A stretch of DNA of 64,000 bases. Source: Photobacterium angustum (GTDB lineage Bacteria > Pseudomonadota > Gammaproteobacteria > Enterobacterales > Vibrionaceae). This document shows, in pieces, positions 1 through 9,148 of this stretch; within the stretch, counting starts at the first letter, position 1, and each line of letters opens with the position of its first letter. The notes beneath the pieces are model-generated. The model had not been told where the DNA came from. It worked only from the letters and a program-made list of their open reading frames with translations, and did not search any database. The translations under genes and the position numbers were made by a program. The DNA lies in the NCBI RefSeq assembly GCF_002954615.1, contig NZ_MSCJ01000001.1, forward strand, positions 1,488,001 through 1,552,000, read 5' to 3'.

Positions 1-2
1 AC

Positions 3-362
3 AATTATTATGTCCTTAAAGGTGAGATATTTAATTTGCTCAAAGAGCCGAATCTTAGCCCTCGTACCTCTCAAGATTGGAAAAGTTTGTTGGTTATCTT
101 ACGCCGTTTAAGTGATTCGCTTTTATTGGCAACCAAACTTGGACTGAATACACCTGATGATAATAATTATACCCAGAAGTGGATTAAACAGCTTTCTGAT
201 ATAGAGAAACGATTCCCACATCGTTATGAGATAAATCAACCAATTGAAATTGATACTGATAATTATGAACATTCAGCTGATATGCTATGTTCATTAATTG
301 AAGAAGATATTAATCAATTAGAGTTGTGGCTATGCTATCAACAAGCATTTCCATTAAAGTAA
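3..362 (+). CDS. Hypothetical protein, 5'-truncated by window edge
   Basis: The reading frame is open from the first bases of the window to a TAA stop, so the gene starts outside the window. The first possible in-frame start inside is a TTG at 36 with no good ribosome binding site, so I treat the whole frame as a C-terminal fragment of about 119 residues. The visible part is hydrophilic and probably mostly helical, with acidic segments near the end and no membrane segment or signal peptide. I do not recognise a family. It converges on the next gene. Confidence 0.6.
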   Translation, partial: NYYVLKGEIFNLLKEPNLSPRTSQDWKSLLVILRRLSDSLLLATKLGLNTPDDNNYTQKWIKQLSDIEKRFPHRYEINQPIEIDTDNYEHSADMLCSLIEEDINQLELWLCYQQAFPLK

Positions 363-393
363 GCTAGGTTTACCGTTCAGAAAAAATCTACTC

Positions 394-1092
394 TCACTGT
401 TTATTTTGATAGTCATTCACCCTTCTTACGCTGCCAGTCGCAACATTCACTGCTAAGTAATGTTGCTGACTGTTAGCATTATCAAGTTCTTCATAACTAA
501 ATAAATAGCAGGTTTGACAATCAAAAATCGGCTGGTTGTAATCAAGCTCTAAATTAGTCCCGTTAGCTTGATAATATTCACTATCTATTGCTAATCCTAC
601 GGCTTCTAATGCTTGTGCTTTATCCGTATATTTAGGTGCTGTCGTTATCTTTTCATTATAGGTTTTATCTACATATTTAATGAGATACGTTTGATTATCA
701 GATGTTAATAAAATATCTTTCCAACCGTTATTCGTATCATCACCTACCAACACAGGTTGTTGAATTTTTTCCCACTTTGCCATTATTTTATATTGGTCAT
801 CAAACAAATACGCTTTACACTCATTATTCTCACAATAGCTTTCGCTCTGCATAAGCACAAAGGTTTCTTCTTTACCGTTATTATTTAAATCCGCTCGCCC
901 GTAGAGGTAATAAGGTAATTTCTGATCAGTATTAGGTAAGGTTTTATCTGAGGGTAAGATCTGTTTTTTTATCGCGGACGCTAACTTCTCGTCAATACTT
1001 TGTTCATGTACTTCCTGTTCTCTTACCCCAAACACAACAAGAGCAATTACAGTGATGACAATAGAATAAAATACAATGTGGCGGTGTCCCAT
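394..1092 (-). CDS. Hypothetical membrane-anchored periplasmic protein
   Basis: A 232-residue protein with one hydrophobic segment at about residues 6-23 (VFYSIVITVIALVVFGV), either an uncleaved anchor or a signal peptide; no lipobox is seen. The rest is soluble and should lie in the periplasm. It contains a calcium-loop-like stretch, ADLNNNGKEE, and a later GDDTNNGWKD, which resemble the D-x-N-x-N/D-G loops of FG-GAP or EF-hand-like repeats. Four cysteines in two pairs (YCENNEC and DCQTC) could form disulfides. The start is supported by an AGGAAGG sequence just upstream. Function unknown. Confidence 0.75.
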   Translation of the reverse strand: MGHRHIVFYSIVITVIALVVFGVREQEVHEQSIDEKLASAIKKQILPSDKTLPNTDQKLPYYLYGRADLNNNGKEETFVLMQSESYCENNECKAYLFDDQYKIMAKWEKIQQPVLVGDDTNNGWKDILLTSDNQTYLIKYVDKTYNEKITTAPKYTDKAQALEAVGLAIDSEYYQANGTNLELDYNQPIFDCQTCYLFSYEELDNANSQQHYLAVNVATGSVRRVNDYQNKQ

Positions 1093-1187
1093 AATGCCTT
1101 CCTATTGATAACAACACACTCGCTCCTATTAGTGTAAGTCTAATTCAGCATCCTTGCTTTTATTGCTATATGCACAGTTGCAATAAT

Positions 1188-1655
1188 CTATCCATTCAAC
1201 TGTTTTTTCTCATCAATACGTTTACGGTGCCAGATAGAATAATGACGTAATCCTGCTGGACCATGGGCAATAAAGACTGAAAGTAAAATCACTGTAATAT
1301 AAATATGTGCTTGATGTGCAGGAAGCCAAATAATAGATAACAGCATGAATAATTTAACAAATGTTAAAATACCCTTAAGCTGAATGAGCCATAGTTTTGA
1401 ACGATAAATTTCTAGCGACATCATAGTAACACCGCTCATCATGGCTAATAGCCACCAATTGAGCCAAATCGATTTATCAACATCAAACATAAAGCCAGCA
1501 CTAGACACTGCAACTCCTAAAATATGCAGTGCTCTAATCGCTGTTTTTGCTAACCGCTGGCACCAAAATCGCGTTTCAGAAATAGTATAAGGCTGGCCTT
1601 TATTTGGGTGCGGTTTATGTGTTCCGCGTTGATGCGTTGATTTTTTATCAGTCAT
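1188..1655 (-). CDS. Hypothetical inner-membrane protein
   Basis: A 155-residue protein with a basic, His- and Lys-rich N-terminal tail of about 35 residues followed by three or four hydrophobic segments (about 42-58, 64-83, 90-112 and 117-133) and a charged C-terminus. The pattern is that of a small integral inner-membrane protein with a cytoplasmic N-terminus. It lies between the anchored hypothetical gene and the yqaB-like gene on the same strand, with gaps of 54-95 bp. I cannot name a family. Confidence 0.7.
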   Translation of the reverse strand: MTDKKSTHQRGTHKPHPNKGQPYTISETRFWCQRLAKTAIRALHILGVAVSSAGFMFDVDKSIWLNWWLLAMMSGVTMMSLEIYRSKLWLIQLKGILTFVKLFMLLSIIWLPAHQAHIYITVILLSVFIAHGPAGLRHYSIWHRKRIDEKKQLNG

Positions 1656-1709
1656 AATCGTCGGTATTAAACTAGTAGGCGCGCAAGCATAACTGATCTT
1701 CAGTTAACA

Positions 1710-2312
1710 CTACATATTTACAGAGCGGAATTCTTTCATTTCTCCACCAGCCACTAGATAGCAGTCCATGCCTGCTGCTTTAGCTGCTTGGCAACCTAAT
1801 TCAGTATCTTCAAACACCACGCAATCTTGTGCCGCAATACCTAACTTTTGTGCCGCTAATAAGAACGTTTCAGGAAGCGGTTTATGCTGTGTAACATCAT
1901 TGGCAGTGACAATAACATCTAGATACGGCATTAAGCCTGCGCTGGTTAAAATTTCTTCTGTGTGGCGACGCTGACATCCTGTACCTATCGCGGTTGGAAT
2001 ACCTTTAGATTTTGCATGTTTTAATACTTCGAAAGTTCCCGTTATCACCTCACCTTTATGTGTAATATCATCAAAGTGATGGAGTTTTGATTCAGCAAGA
2101 TAAACAGGATCTACATCTAACTGATACTTTTCAATGAGGGCTTTTGCCGTATTTAAGGTTGGTGATCCGCCCATGGTATAAAACCAATCGTGATCAAAAG
2201 GAATATTGTGTACTTCACACGTGAGTTGCCAAGCATAAATATGTGCTGGCATAGAATCCACTAAGGTTCCGTCCATATCAAAAATGACTGCTTTGTATTT
2301 ACTAATATCCAT
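1710..2312 (-). CDS. yqaB: HAD-family sugar phosphatase, YqaB-like
   Basis: A 200-residue HAD-superfamily hydrolase. Motif I is FDMDGTLVDS (nucleophile Asp12, acid/base Asp14). Motif II lies in the TAIGTGCQRR region, motif III is the Lys in TQHKPLPETF, and motif IV is VVFEDTELG. The residues after motif I form the small alpha-helical cap of the beta-phosphoglucomutase-like subfamily. The sequence follows E. coli YqaB closely, including the GSPT stretch and the FLLAAQKLG helix. YqaB dephosphorylates fructose 1-phosphate and 6-phosphogluconate in vitro; the physiological substrate here is unproven. AAGGGAT precedes the ATG. Confidence 0.88.
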   Translation of the reverse strand: MDISKYKAVIFDMDGTLVDSMPAHIYAWQLTCEVHNIPFDHDWFYTMGGSPTLNTAKALIEKYQLDVDPVYLAESKLHHFDDITHKGEVITGTFEVLKHAKSKGIPTAIGTGCQRRHTEEILTSAGLMPYLDVIVTANDVTQHKPLPETFLLAAQKLGIAAQDCVVFEDTELGCQAAKAAGMDCYLVAGGEMKEFRSVNM

Positions 2313-2336
2313 GAGTTACAAATCCCTTCTCTATCA

Positions 2337-2963
2337 TTACTTTGTTGCAGCGTAACCTGTCATAAACAAATCAACACAGCTTTCAATATAAGCATCATTT
2401 TCTTGCTCTGTCATATCACAAGGTTGACCTAGTTGCGCTAGAAATACCATCCGGCCATGTAGCATTAATAATAGCTGCATCGCTGCATCAGAGGCTGAAA
2501 TTGGAAAACTCAACACACCTTGTTGTTGTTGAAAAGATAAGTATTGAGCCAACATTTCGATGGTAGTTTCAGGTCCGGCTGAGACAAACACTTTAGCCAG
2601 ATCAGGATGCGATTCTAACTGACGAATCGCCGTTCTGTAGGTCAGGATAGCTTCTTCTGTTCGTAAAATCGATTGAAAACGTTTGGCAAAATCACACAAT
2701 ACATCTCGCGGCCTTCTTCCATCATCCAATGGTAAATTATCCATCTGGCTTTCCATACATTTAGCACGGATACAAGTTTCAAACAGATCATCTTTAGTTT
2801 TGAAATGCGCATAAACCGTTTGTTTAGAAACATTCGCAGCTAATGCAATGCTATCCATAGAAATCGCATAACCATGTTGAGTAAAGAGCTCAGTAGCAGC
2901 ATCTAATATTTGTTGTTTCTTTAATTGACTTCTTGCTGTTAGCAACTTTCCACCTACGAGCAC
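2337..2963 (-). CDS. TetR/AcrR-family regulator of the adjacent RND pump
   Basis: A TetR-type repressor of about 200 residues. The N-terminal helix-turn-helix spans about residues 14-58 (AATELFTQHGYAISMDSIAL, then NVSKQTVYAHFKTKDDLF), followed by a helical ligand-binding domain typical of AcrR-like drug-responsive repressors. It is divergent from an RND adaptor-permease pair, and the 116-bp gap holds an inverted repeat that is the likely operator, so it probably represses both itself and the pump. The start is uncertain: the longest frame begins with GTG and lacks a clear Shine-Dalgarno sequence, and a TTG six codons downstream is possible. Confidence 0.88.
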   Translation of the reverse strand: MLVGGKLLTARSQLKKQQILDAATELFTQHGYAISMDSIALAANVSKQTVYAHFKTKDDLFETCIRAKCMESQMDNLPLDDGRRPRDVLCDFAKRFQSILRTEEAILTYRTAIRQLESHPDLAKVFVSAGPETTIEMLAQYLSFQQQQGVLSFPISASDAAMQLLLMLHGRMVFLAQLGQPCDMTEQENDAYIESCVDLFMTGYAATK

Positions 2964-2998
2964 ATAAATGCTAATTATTTACATAAATACACACAATC

Positions 2999-3060
2999 AA
3001 ACTAGACAGTCCAGTTTGAATGGTATACTTTTTAATCATATGGACTTGTCAGTCTAGTTT
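2999..3060. promoter_or_regulatory. Likely TetR operator pair between regulator and RND operon
   Basis: Positions 2999-3007 (AAACTAGAC) and 3052-3060 (GTCTAGTTT) are a perfect 9-bp inverted repeat. Each arm is also part of a local imperfect palindrome: 2999-3017 (AAACTAGACAGTCCAGTTT) and 3042-3060 (GGACTTGTCAGTCTAGTTT). Two related sites in a divergent regulator-pump promoter region are typical of AcrR-like control. The binding assignment is inferred from position and symmetry. Confidence 0.65.
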
Positions 3061-3079
3061 AATATTAGGATAGCCAGTA

Positions 3080-4231
3080 ATGCAACGGATAACCAAATCT
3101 TCTTTAGCGTTATATGTAATAATGAGTACAGCTACGCTAACTGGATGTGATGCACCAGCAAAAGAGGAAAATAAAGCATCATTACAATTGCTTAATGTAG
3201 ACACTCATCAACTCAAGCAACAACAAGATTTTTCGATTGAGCGTGAATACGTCGGCTTTGTTCAAGCAGGTCAACAGGCCAACCTTGGCTTTGAGCTTAG
3301 CGGTAAAATTGACAGTATTTATGTCAATGTGGGTGACACGGTTAAGCAAGGTGATCCTCTTTTAGCACTTGATACTTTATTACTTGCTACTGAAGCCGAC
3401 CAATTAAAAGCCCAACAAGCTCAAATATCAGCGCAACTTGAATTAGTTAATGCTAATTTAAAACGACAAAAATCACTTAAATCCAAAGGCTTTAGCGCGG
3501 CATCGGATATAGATAGCCTGACAAGCCAACGCAAAGAGCTGCAAGCGAATTATCGTCAACTCTCAGCGACCCTTGCTGCAAACCAACTACGGTTAGTTAA
3601 ATCCACTATTATCGCACCCTACAGTGGGGTCATCAGCGCACGCCATGTTTCCCACGGTGATGTTGTAAACGCTGGCTCTCCTACTGTTACCCTGCTGGCG
3701 AATAAAAACAAAGAAGTACATATCGGTATTCCTATCGACAAGGTACAAAGCGTGACCCAACAAAAAGCATGGACAGTAAGAGTGGGCAAAGACACATACC
3801 CTGTCACCTTGCTCAATCCGGGTGCTACCGTGAACCTTAATAGTCGTGCAATAAATTTCCGTTTTTCATTACCAACGAATGCCAATGTTATTAATGGTGA
3901 ACTGGCGTATCTCAATTACAACGATACACAACAGCAAGCAGGGTTTTGGGTTCCCTTATCTGCGTTAACTGATGGTATTCGCGGTACATGGAATATTTTT
4001 GCGGTTGTTGAAAATGGTGCGGGGCCGGAAGTTGAACGACGCTCAGTACAACTCCTCTATGCTGCAAATGACAAAGCCTACATTCAAGGTGCCGTTGATG
4101 AAGGCGAACAGATTATCGCAACGGGATTACATCGTTTAGTACCAGGTCAAATCGTAACCATAACCCCAAGCGTAACACCGAAACAAAAAACAGCCACCAA
4201 GCCAGCATTAACTGATGATAATGGGGCTTAA
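3080..4231 (+). CDS. RND efflux periplasmic adaptor lipoprotein
   Basis: A 383-residue membrane fusion protein of the HlyD/AcrA type. A signal peptide ends in a lipobox, LTGC, with Cys23 as the lipidated residue. A lipoyl/biotinyl-like half-motif follows (FELSGKIDSIYVNVGDTVKQ...), then an alpha-helical hairpin (about 105-165) rich in Gln and Leu, the second lipoyl half (IIAPYSGVISARHVSHGDVV), and a beta-barrel and membrane-proximal domain. It should bridge the inner-membrane permease encoded next to a TolC-type channel encoded elsewhere. Its stop lies 1 bp before the likely permease start, so the genes are translationally linked. Confidence 0.92.
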   Translation: MQRITKSSLALYVIMSTATLTGCDAPAKEENKASLQLLNVDTHQLKQQQDFSIEREYVGFVQAGQQANLGFELSGKIDSIYVNVGDTVKQGDPLLALDTLLLATEADQLKAQQAQISAQLELVNANLKRQKSLKSKGFSAASDIDSLTSQRKELQANYRQLSATLAANQLRLVKSTIIAPYSGVISARHVSHGDVVNAGSPTVTLLANKNKEVHIGIPIDKVQSVTQQKAWTVRVGKDTYPVTLLNPGATVNLNSRAINFRFSLPTNANVINGELAYLNYNDTQQQAGFWVPLSALTDGIRGTWNIFAVVENGAGPEVERRSVQLLYAANDKAYIQGAVDEGEQIIATGLHRLVPGQIVTITPSVTPKQKTATKPALTDDNGA

Positions 4232-4232
4232 A

Positions 4233-7200
4233 ATGAAACGTATTCTTTCTAATACCCGCCTACTGGTTTTGGCTGTCGCTTTATTGATCGTGAGTGGTCT
4301 TTCTGCTTTATCTTCGTTGCCAAGAGCTGAAGACCCAATTATTAATAATCGTAACGCTTCAATTATAACCCATTATCCGGGGGCAACTGCTGAACGTGTT
4401 GAAGCGCTCGTTACCGAAAAAATTGAAAATAAACTACGACAAATAGATGATATTAATAACATTACATCGGTTTCTCGTCCGGGTATTTCGCTTGTCAGTA
4501 TAGAACTAAAAGACAGCGTTACCGATTCAGAACCAGTATGGTCTGATGCAAGAGATAAACTCTCTGATATCACACCGAACCTACCAGAAGGTGCTTCTGT
4601 TCCTAATTTAGACAGCGATCATTCTTATGCCTTTACCGTCATTACCGCGCTTACTTGGCAAGGTCGCTCTCCCACAGATTTACTCACTCTACGCCGTTAT
4701 GCCATTGAACTAGGTAACCGCCTACGTGCACTTAATGGTACAGAGTTTGTTGATGAATATGGCTTACCCGAAGAAGAAGTGGTGGTAAAAATTGATCCTG
4801 TTGCTGTTAGTGCATTAGGACGCTCAGCTATTTCTATTTCTTCTGCCATACAAGGTGCAGATGCAAAAAATGCTGCAGGTGAACTGGTAAATGGACAAAG
4901 CCGATTTAGTTTAGAAATTGCCGATTCTTTAGACTCACTCGACCGTATAAGACAAGTACCTATCACTATTGATAGTAACGGTCATCTTGTGCGGTTAGAA
5001 AATATTGCCACCATTCAACGTCAGCAAACAAATCCAGCAGCTGAGATAGCTGTTATCGATGGAAAGCTCGCAGTTATTGTTGCTGCGCGTATGCAGCCTC
5101 ATCTACGCGTTGATCAATGGACAAAGAGCGTTAATCACTTTCTGACTCAATTTGAACAAGAGCTTCCGAGTAATATAAAACTCAATCGTATCTTTGAGCA
5201 ACAAGGTTATACCCAAGTTCGTCTTACTGATTTAGCCCAAAATTTATTGCTCGGCTTCTCGCTTATTTTAATCGTATTATTTATTACGCTTGGGATCCGT
5301 TCTGCGTTTATTGTGGCACTATCATTGCCACTTACTTGCTTATTCACCCTCGCTTTAATGCATTTTACGGGGTTACCGATGAACCAAATGTCGGTAACGG
5401 GGTTAATTGTTGCGCTTGGGATCATGGTCGATAATGCGATTGTAATGGTAGATACTATTCAACATTATCGTAAGAAAGGTCTTGAACGAATCGATGCAGC
5501 CTTAAAAGCTATTCAGCATTTATGGATACCATTACTCGGTTCAACACTAACAACCATTCTTGCCTTTGCCCCTATTTTCCTAATGCCAGGTCCTGCCGGT
5601 GAATTTGTAGGTGCTATTGCTATCACCGTATCTTTTTCTCTAATCGGTTCTTATCTTATTGCTCATACTCTGGTTGCAGGATTCGCAGCGCGTTGGCTTC
5701 CTAAACAAACCCAACATAATGCATGGTACCAAACAGGCTTAACCCTACCTTGGCTTGCGAATGTATTTGGCAATACCGTAAAAATGGCAATTAAGCGTCC
5801 GTTATTAGCGCTCATTACAATGTCAGTATTACCTTTTGTTGGTATCTGGAGTGCATCTCAGTTAACCGAACAATTTTTCCCACCTTCTGATCGCGATATG
5901 TTCGAGATCCAAGTTTTCTTACCGCCACAAGCGAGTATTAATGCAACGGAAGCAACCACGAAAAAAATCGATCGCTTGCTTAATGAATATCAGGATATCG
6001 AACAAGTTAATTGGTTAATTGGAACTAATTTTCCCTCGTTTTACTACAACATGGTCGCTAACCAACAAGGCACACCTAACTTTGCTCAGGCGATGATCAA
6101 AACCAATAACTTTAAAGTTGCTAATACGCTGATCCCTAAACTGCAAAAGCAATTAGATAAAGCGATCCCAGAGGCACAAATTTTAATACGTAAGTTAGAA
6201 CAAGGCCCACCGTTTAATGCGCCACTTGAAGTACGTTTATACGGCAATAACCTTGATAAACTAAAAACCATTGGTGAAGATATCCGTTTATTGATGGCGA
6301 GTACGCCAAATGTCACGCATACCCGTGAGACATTATTATCAGGTTTACCGAAAGTTAGTGTGGATGTAAATGAACAAGCTAGCCAATTAAGTGGTTTAAA
6401 CCTCACTGAAATCGCGGATCTCTTGCAAGCATCACTGATTGGGATCACTAACGGCAATATTATCGAAGGTGCAGAAGCAATCCCTATTCGTGTTCGAGTG
6501 GATAACCTCTCCCGCGAAAATATGACGAACTTAGCAAACCTTCATATTCCTGTAGTTAATAACCATGCAAGCGATCAGTTTTCAGGTATTGCTATTTCAT
6601 CCATAGCTGATCTATCACTGACCCCAACACGTGGCGCAATACCGCATCGAAATGGTCAACGAATTAATGTTATTGAAGGTTATTTAGAAGCAGGTGTTTT
6701 GCCGCAAACAGCATTGAATGCATTTAAAGTAAAGCTCAATCAATACATGACGACATTACCCGCCGGATATACCGTTGAAATTGGGGGTGAATCTGCGGAG
6801 CGAGATAAGTCTGTTGGTAACCTCATCGCCAATCTATCCATGGTGTTTACACTGATGATCATGGTGGTTGTGATCTCATTTAATTCCTTTAGATTAAGTT
6901 TGATCATTTTTACTGTTGGCTTTATGGCATCAGGGCTAGGACTGCTCTCAGTATGGCTGTTTAATTATCCGTTTGGCTTTACGGTCATTATTGGCTTACT
7001 CGGTTTAATTGGTTTGGCGATCAATGCAGCTATTGTCATTCTTTCCGAGCTAAAAGCAGACCCTAACGCATTAAATGGTGATAAACAGGCTATTCATATT
7101 GCCGTAATGAGTTGTACGCGACATATAACATCAACAACGATTACAACCGTTGGTGGATTTATTCCTCTGATGTTAGAAGGTGGTGGTTTTTGGCCTCCGT

Positions 7201-7325
7201 TTGCCGTTACCATTGCAGGCGGTACAGTATTAACAACATTACTTTCTTTCTACTTTGTACCTGCTGCTTTTACACTATTAATGAAGCGTAAACAGCAACA
7301 TGTAATGCCATTACAAACAGCCTAA
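4233..7325 (+). CDS. RND multidrug efflux permease, noncanonical proton relay
   Basis: An AcrB-superfamily permease of about 1030 residues with the usual duplicated layout of 12 membrane segments and two large periplasmic loops. I chose the ATG at 4233, which follows the adaptor stop and has a GGGG-containing Shine-Dalgarno; a frame from 4215 overlapping the adaptor is also open. TM4 reads ALGIMVDNAIVMVDTI where AcrB has the Asp407-Asp408 pair, so the second Asp is Asn. TM10 reads GLAINAAIV where AcrB has GLSAKNAIL, so Lys940 is absent. The TM11 Thr is present. It is otherwise intact, and probably works with the preceding adaptor under the divergent TetR regulator. Substrates unknown. Confidence 0.92.
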   Translation: MKRILSNTRLLVLAVALLIVSGLSALSSLPRAEDPIINNRNASIITHYPGATAERVEALVTEKIENKLRQIDDINNITSVSRPGISLVSIELKDSVTDSEPVWSDARDKLSDITPNLPEGASVPNLDSDHSYAFTVITALTWQGRSPTDLLTLRRYAIELGNRLRALNGTEFVDEYGLPEEEVVVKIDPVAVSALGRSAISISSAIQGADAKNAAGELVNGQSRFSLEIADSLDSLDRIRQVPITIDSNGHLVRLENIATIQRQQTNPAAEIAVIDGKLAVIVAARMQPHLRVDQWTKSVNHFLTQFEQELPSNIKLNRIFEQQGYTQVRLTDLAQNLLLGFSLILIVLFITLGIRSAFIVALSLPLTCLFTLALMHFTGLPMNQMSVTGLIVALGIMVDNAIVMVDTIQHYRKKGLERIDAALKAIQHLWIPLLGSTLTTILAFAPIFLMPGPAGEFVGAIAITVSFSLIGSYLIAHTLVAGFAARWLPKQTQHNAWYQTGLTLPWLANVFGNTVKMAIKRPLLALITMSVLPFVGIWSASQLTEQFFPPSDRDMFEIQVFLPPQASINATEATTKKIDRLLNEYQDIEQVNWLIGTNFPSFYYNMVANQQGTPNFAQAMIKTNNFKVANTLIPKLQKQLDKAIPEAQILIRKLEQGPPFNAPLEVRLYGNNLDKLKTIGEDIRLLMASTPNVTHTRETLLSGLPKVSVDVNEQASQLSGLNLTEIADLLQASLIGITNGNIIEGAEAIPIRVRVDNLSRENMTNLANLHIPVVNNHASDQFSGIAISSIADLSLTPTRGAIPHRNGQRINVIEGYLEAGVLPQTALNAFKVKLNQYMTTLPAGYTVEIGGESAERDKSVGNLIANLSMVFTLMIMVVVISFNSFRLSLIIFTVGFMASGLGLLSVWLFNYPFGFTVIIGLLGLIGLAINAAIVILSELKADPNALNGDKQAIHIAVMSCTRHITSTTITTVGGFIPLMLEGGGFWPPFAVTIAGGTVLTTLLSFYFVPAAFTLLMKRKQQHVMPLQTA

Positions 7326-7332
7326 TAAAAAC

Positions 7333-7373
7333 AAAGCCCAATGCTTATCACTTCAAGTGAGGCATTGGGCTTT
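7333..7373. terminator. Bidirectional terminator after RND operon
   Basis: A perfect 12-bp stem (AAAGCCCAATGC / GCATTGGGCTTT) with A-rich left and T-rich right flanks lies between two convergent genes and can serve both. Confidence 0.85.
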
Positions 7374-7375
7374 AT

Positions 7376-8359
7376 TTATAAGCCGTTATCACAACGCTGT
7401 TGCAGTATTTTATTAGTATTTAAAAAAGAGGTATTAGAAAAATACTCTCTATTAATTTTAATACTTTGACTATTTACCCAGTGATCCCGTTCTGAACCTA
7501 TCCCATATGCAATGTTATAAACCAAAAAATTCTGCTGCTGGTACATAAAACGTAAATTAGCGGGCAATGCCGTTCGTTGCTGAGTCATATTGACATAATA
7601 ATAAAAATGACGATCACAGCGCTGCACAATGTAAGAACCTACTTGATTACGTATTGCAATGTAAGGTGGTTGATCTGTTGGTTGGAATAAAGTCCATTCT
7701 CCGACTACTCGCGTTAGCTCTATTGGTCGATGTGTCGTTAATTCTTGCATAGGAGGAATGAGCTCTTCAGAAACAACTTTTTGAGCAACTACAGGTGGCT
7801 CTATCAACCTATTTTCTCTCTTTGATATTACACTTTCAGTATCATTAGAATTTAAAAGTGTTATTGCAGCGACAGCTAATCCAATATTAAATGCAACAGA
7901 AGATATAAATAATCCATATTTAATTATTCGATATCTGTTTTTTCTCATCTTATTTTCATAAGGAAGAACCGTACTAACAATATTTTTTCTTTGTTCCCTT
8001 TCTAACGTTTCCGTTAATCGTTTATTCTCACTCGATTGATAATCTAATTTTTTTCTTAGTTCTAAGACTTGTTTTTCTAATTCGACATTATTTATTTGTT
8101 GAAGCTCTAACTCTTACTTTAATTTTTGTGCATATTTCTTTGTTAATAATATTTTTTCATGGTTAACATTGGTTAATTTGCAAAGATTATTACCATTACC
8201 GCATAATATTTCATTATATGCATGCGAAATTAATTGCATTAGAATAACAGAACCTGATTTATCAGGATGCAGCCGATGAGATAACAATTTATAACGTTTT
8301 TTGATATCAGTGGTTGTTGAGTATTCTGTTGTTCCCAGAAGTTCATGGTATGTTGTCAT
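7376..8359 (-). pseudogene. J-domain / coiled-coil / membrane protein split by an in-frame stop
   Basis: Read through one TAA at 8114-8116, this is a single frame. It starts with a J domain (MTTYHELLGTTEYSTTTDIK, HPD at residues 31-33 counted from the ATG at 8359), then a short linker. After the stop comes an in-frame heptad-rich coiled coil (about 55 codons, Glu/Leu/Lys-rich) running straight into a membrane segment (YGLFISSVAFNIGLAVAAI) and a periplasmic domain with two cysteines. The stop sits inside the coiled coil, where Glu, Gln or Lys would fit. So the 5' part alone would be a soluble J-domain stub of about 81 residues, and the 3' part could be made separately from the ATG at 7948, which lacks a strong Shine-Dalgarno. 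A recent nonsense mutation, a sequencing error or stop readthrough would all give this pattern. Confidence 0.75.
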
Positions 8360-8446
8360 TGTAAATATTAGTAACGGTGACGTTAAAATACTCTGCAATG
8401 AAGATGTTCAATTAGCAACTATTAATTAAACATACTACAAAAAATT

Positions 8447-9148
8447 TCATTTTTTTTGACGACTGGCACGAAATTCACCAGGGGAACAACCAATATGCTT
8501 TTTAAATACTCTCGAAAAATAAGACACATCTTTAAATCCGGCAGATGAGGCAACGGCTGATATTTTTTCTTGATCTGAACTTAGGAGTCCACAAGCTAAA
8601 TCTAACCGCTTTTTTATAATGTACTGCTTTAATGTCACTCCCATTATATTGTGAAATAAACGAGAGAAATATGTTGATGAAAATTGACAAGCACTCGCTA
8701 ATTCTTCTTCCCGCAGAGGAGCACTGATGTCTTTGTCGATAATTGTTAAAGCAGGAAGGATCGAAAGTTCACGCTGAGAAATATCTTCCACATTTATCAT
8801 ATTATCGTCATGAGTATGTAAACGTGTTAAACAGGCATCAACTTTTTGACGAACTGCGTTACTCGACAAAATATCTTCAGCACCCGCTCGCAAAGCAGAC
8901 ACCGCCAATTCGGCATCTAAGTCATGATAAACAATAACAATTTTCACATCAGGAAAGCGCTGTTTTATGGTACGTAATAATTTAAAACCATTTGATTGTG
9001 AATCTTGTATTTCAATGAAAATTAATTCAAAGCCAGTCATTGTTGATAGTATTTCAAATGGCGATACATCAACGAGATTATGATACTGCAATAGAATATC
9101 TTTGGTACTAGTATGTTTTTCTTTATGACAACAATTAACCCAAATCAC
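8447..9148 (-). CDS. AraC-type regulator with degenerate response-regulator receiver domain
   Basis: A 233-residue protein. Residues about 1-110 have the fold pattern of a receiver domain (FELIFIEIQDSQSNGFKLLR, then PDVKIVIVYHDLDAELAVSA and LRAGAEDIL). The conserved acidic pair at the start is missing, the phosphoacceptor Asp position holds Glu46, and the conserved Thr and Lys are not seen, so it probably is not phosphorylated. Residues about 135-230 are an AraC double helix-turn-helix (LACGLLSSDQEKISAVASSA, then GFKDVSYFSRVFKKHIGCSP). The start is GTG with AGGTGA upstream. It is divergent from the chitinase gene across about 500 bp, so control of that gene is a fair guess but unproven. Confidence 0.85.
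   Translation of the reverse strand: MIWVNCCHKEKHTSTKDILLQYHNLVDVSPFEILSTMTGFELIFIEIQDSQSNGFKLLRTIKQRFPDVKIVIVYHDLDAELAVSALRAGAEDILSSNAVRQKVDACLTRLHTHDDNMINVEDISQRELSILPALTIIDKDISAPLREEELASACQFSSTYFSRLFHNIMGVTLKQYIIKKRLDLACGLLSSDQEKISAVASSAGFKDVSYFSRVFKKHIGCSPGEFRASRQKK

Noticed and set aside
3619..3915. Minus-strand frame inside the RND adaptor gene
   Set aside because: Antisense shadow; the plus-strand frame is a full-length adaptor.
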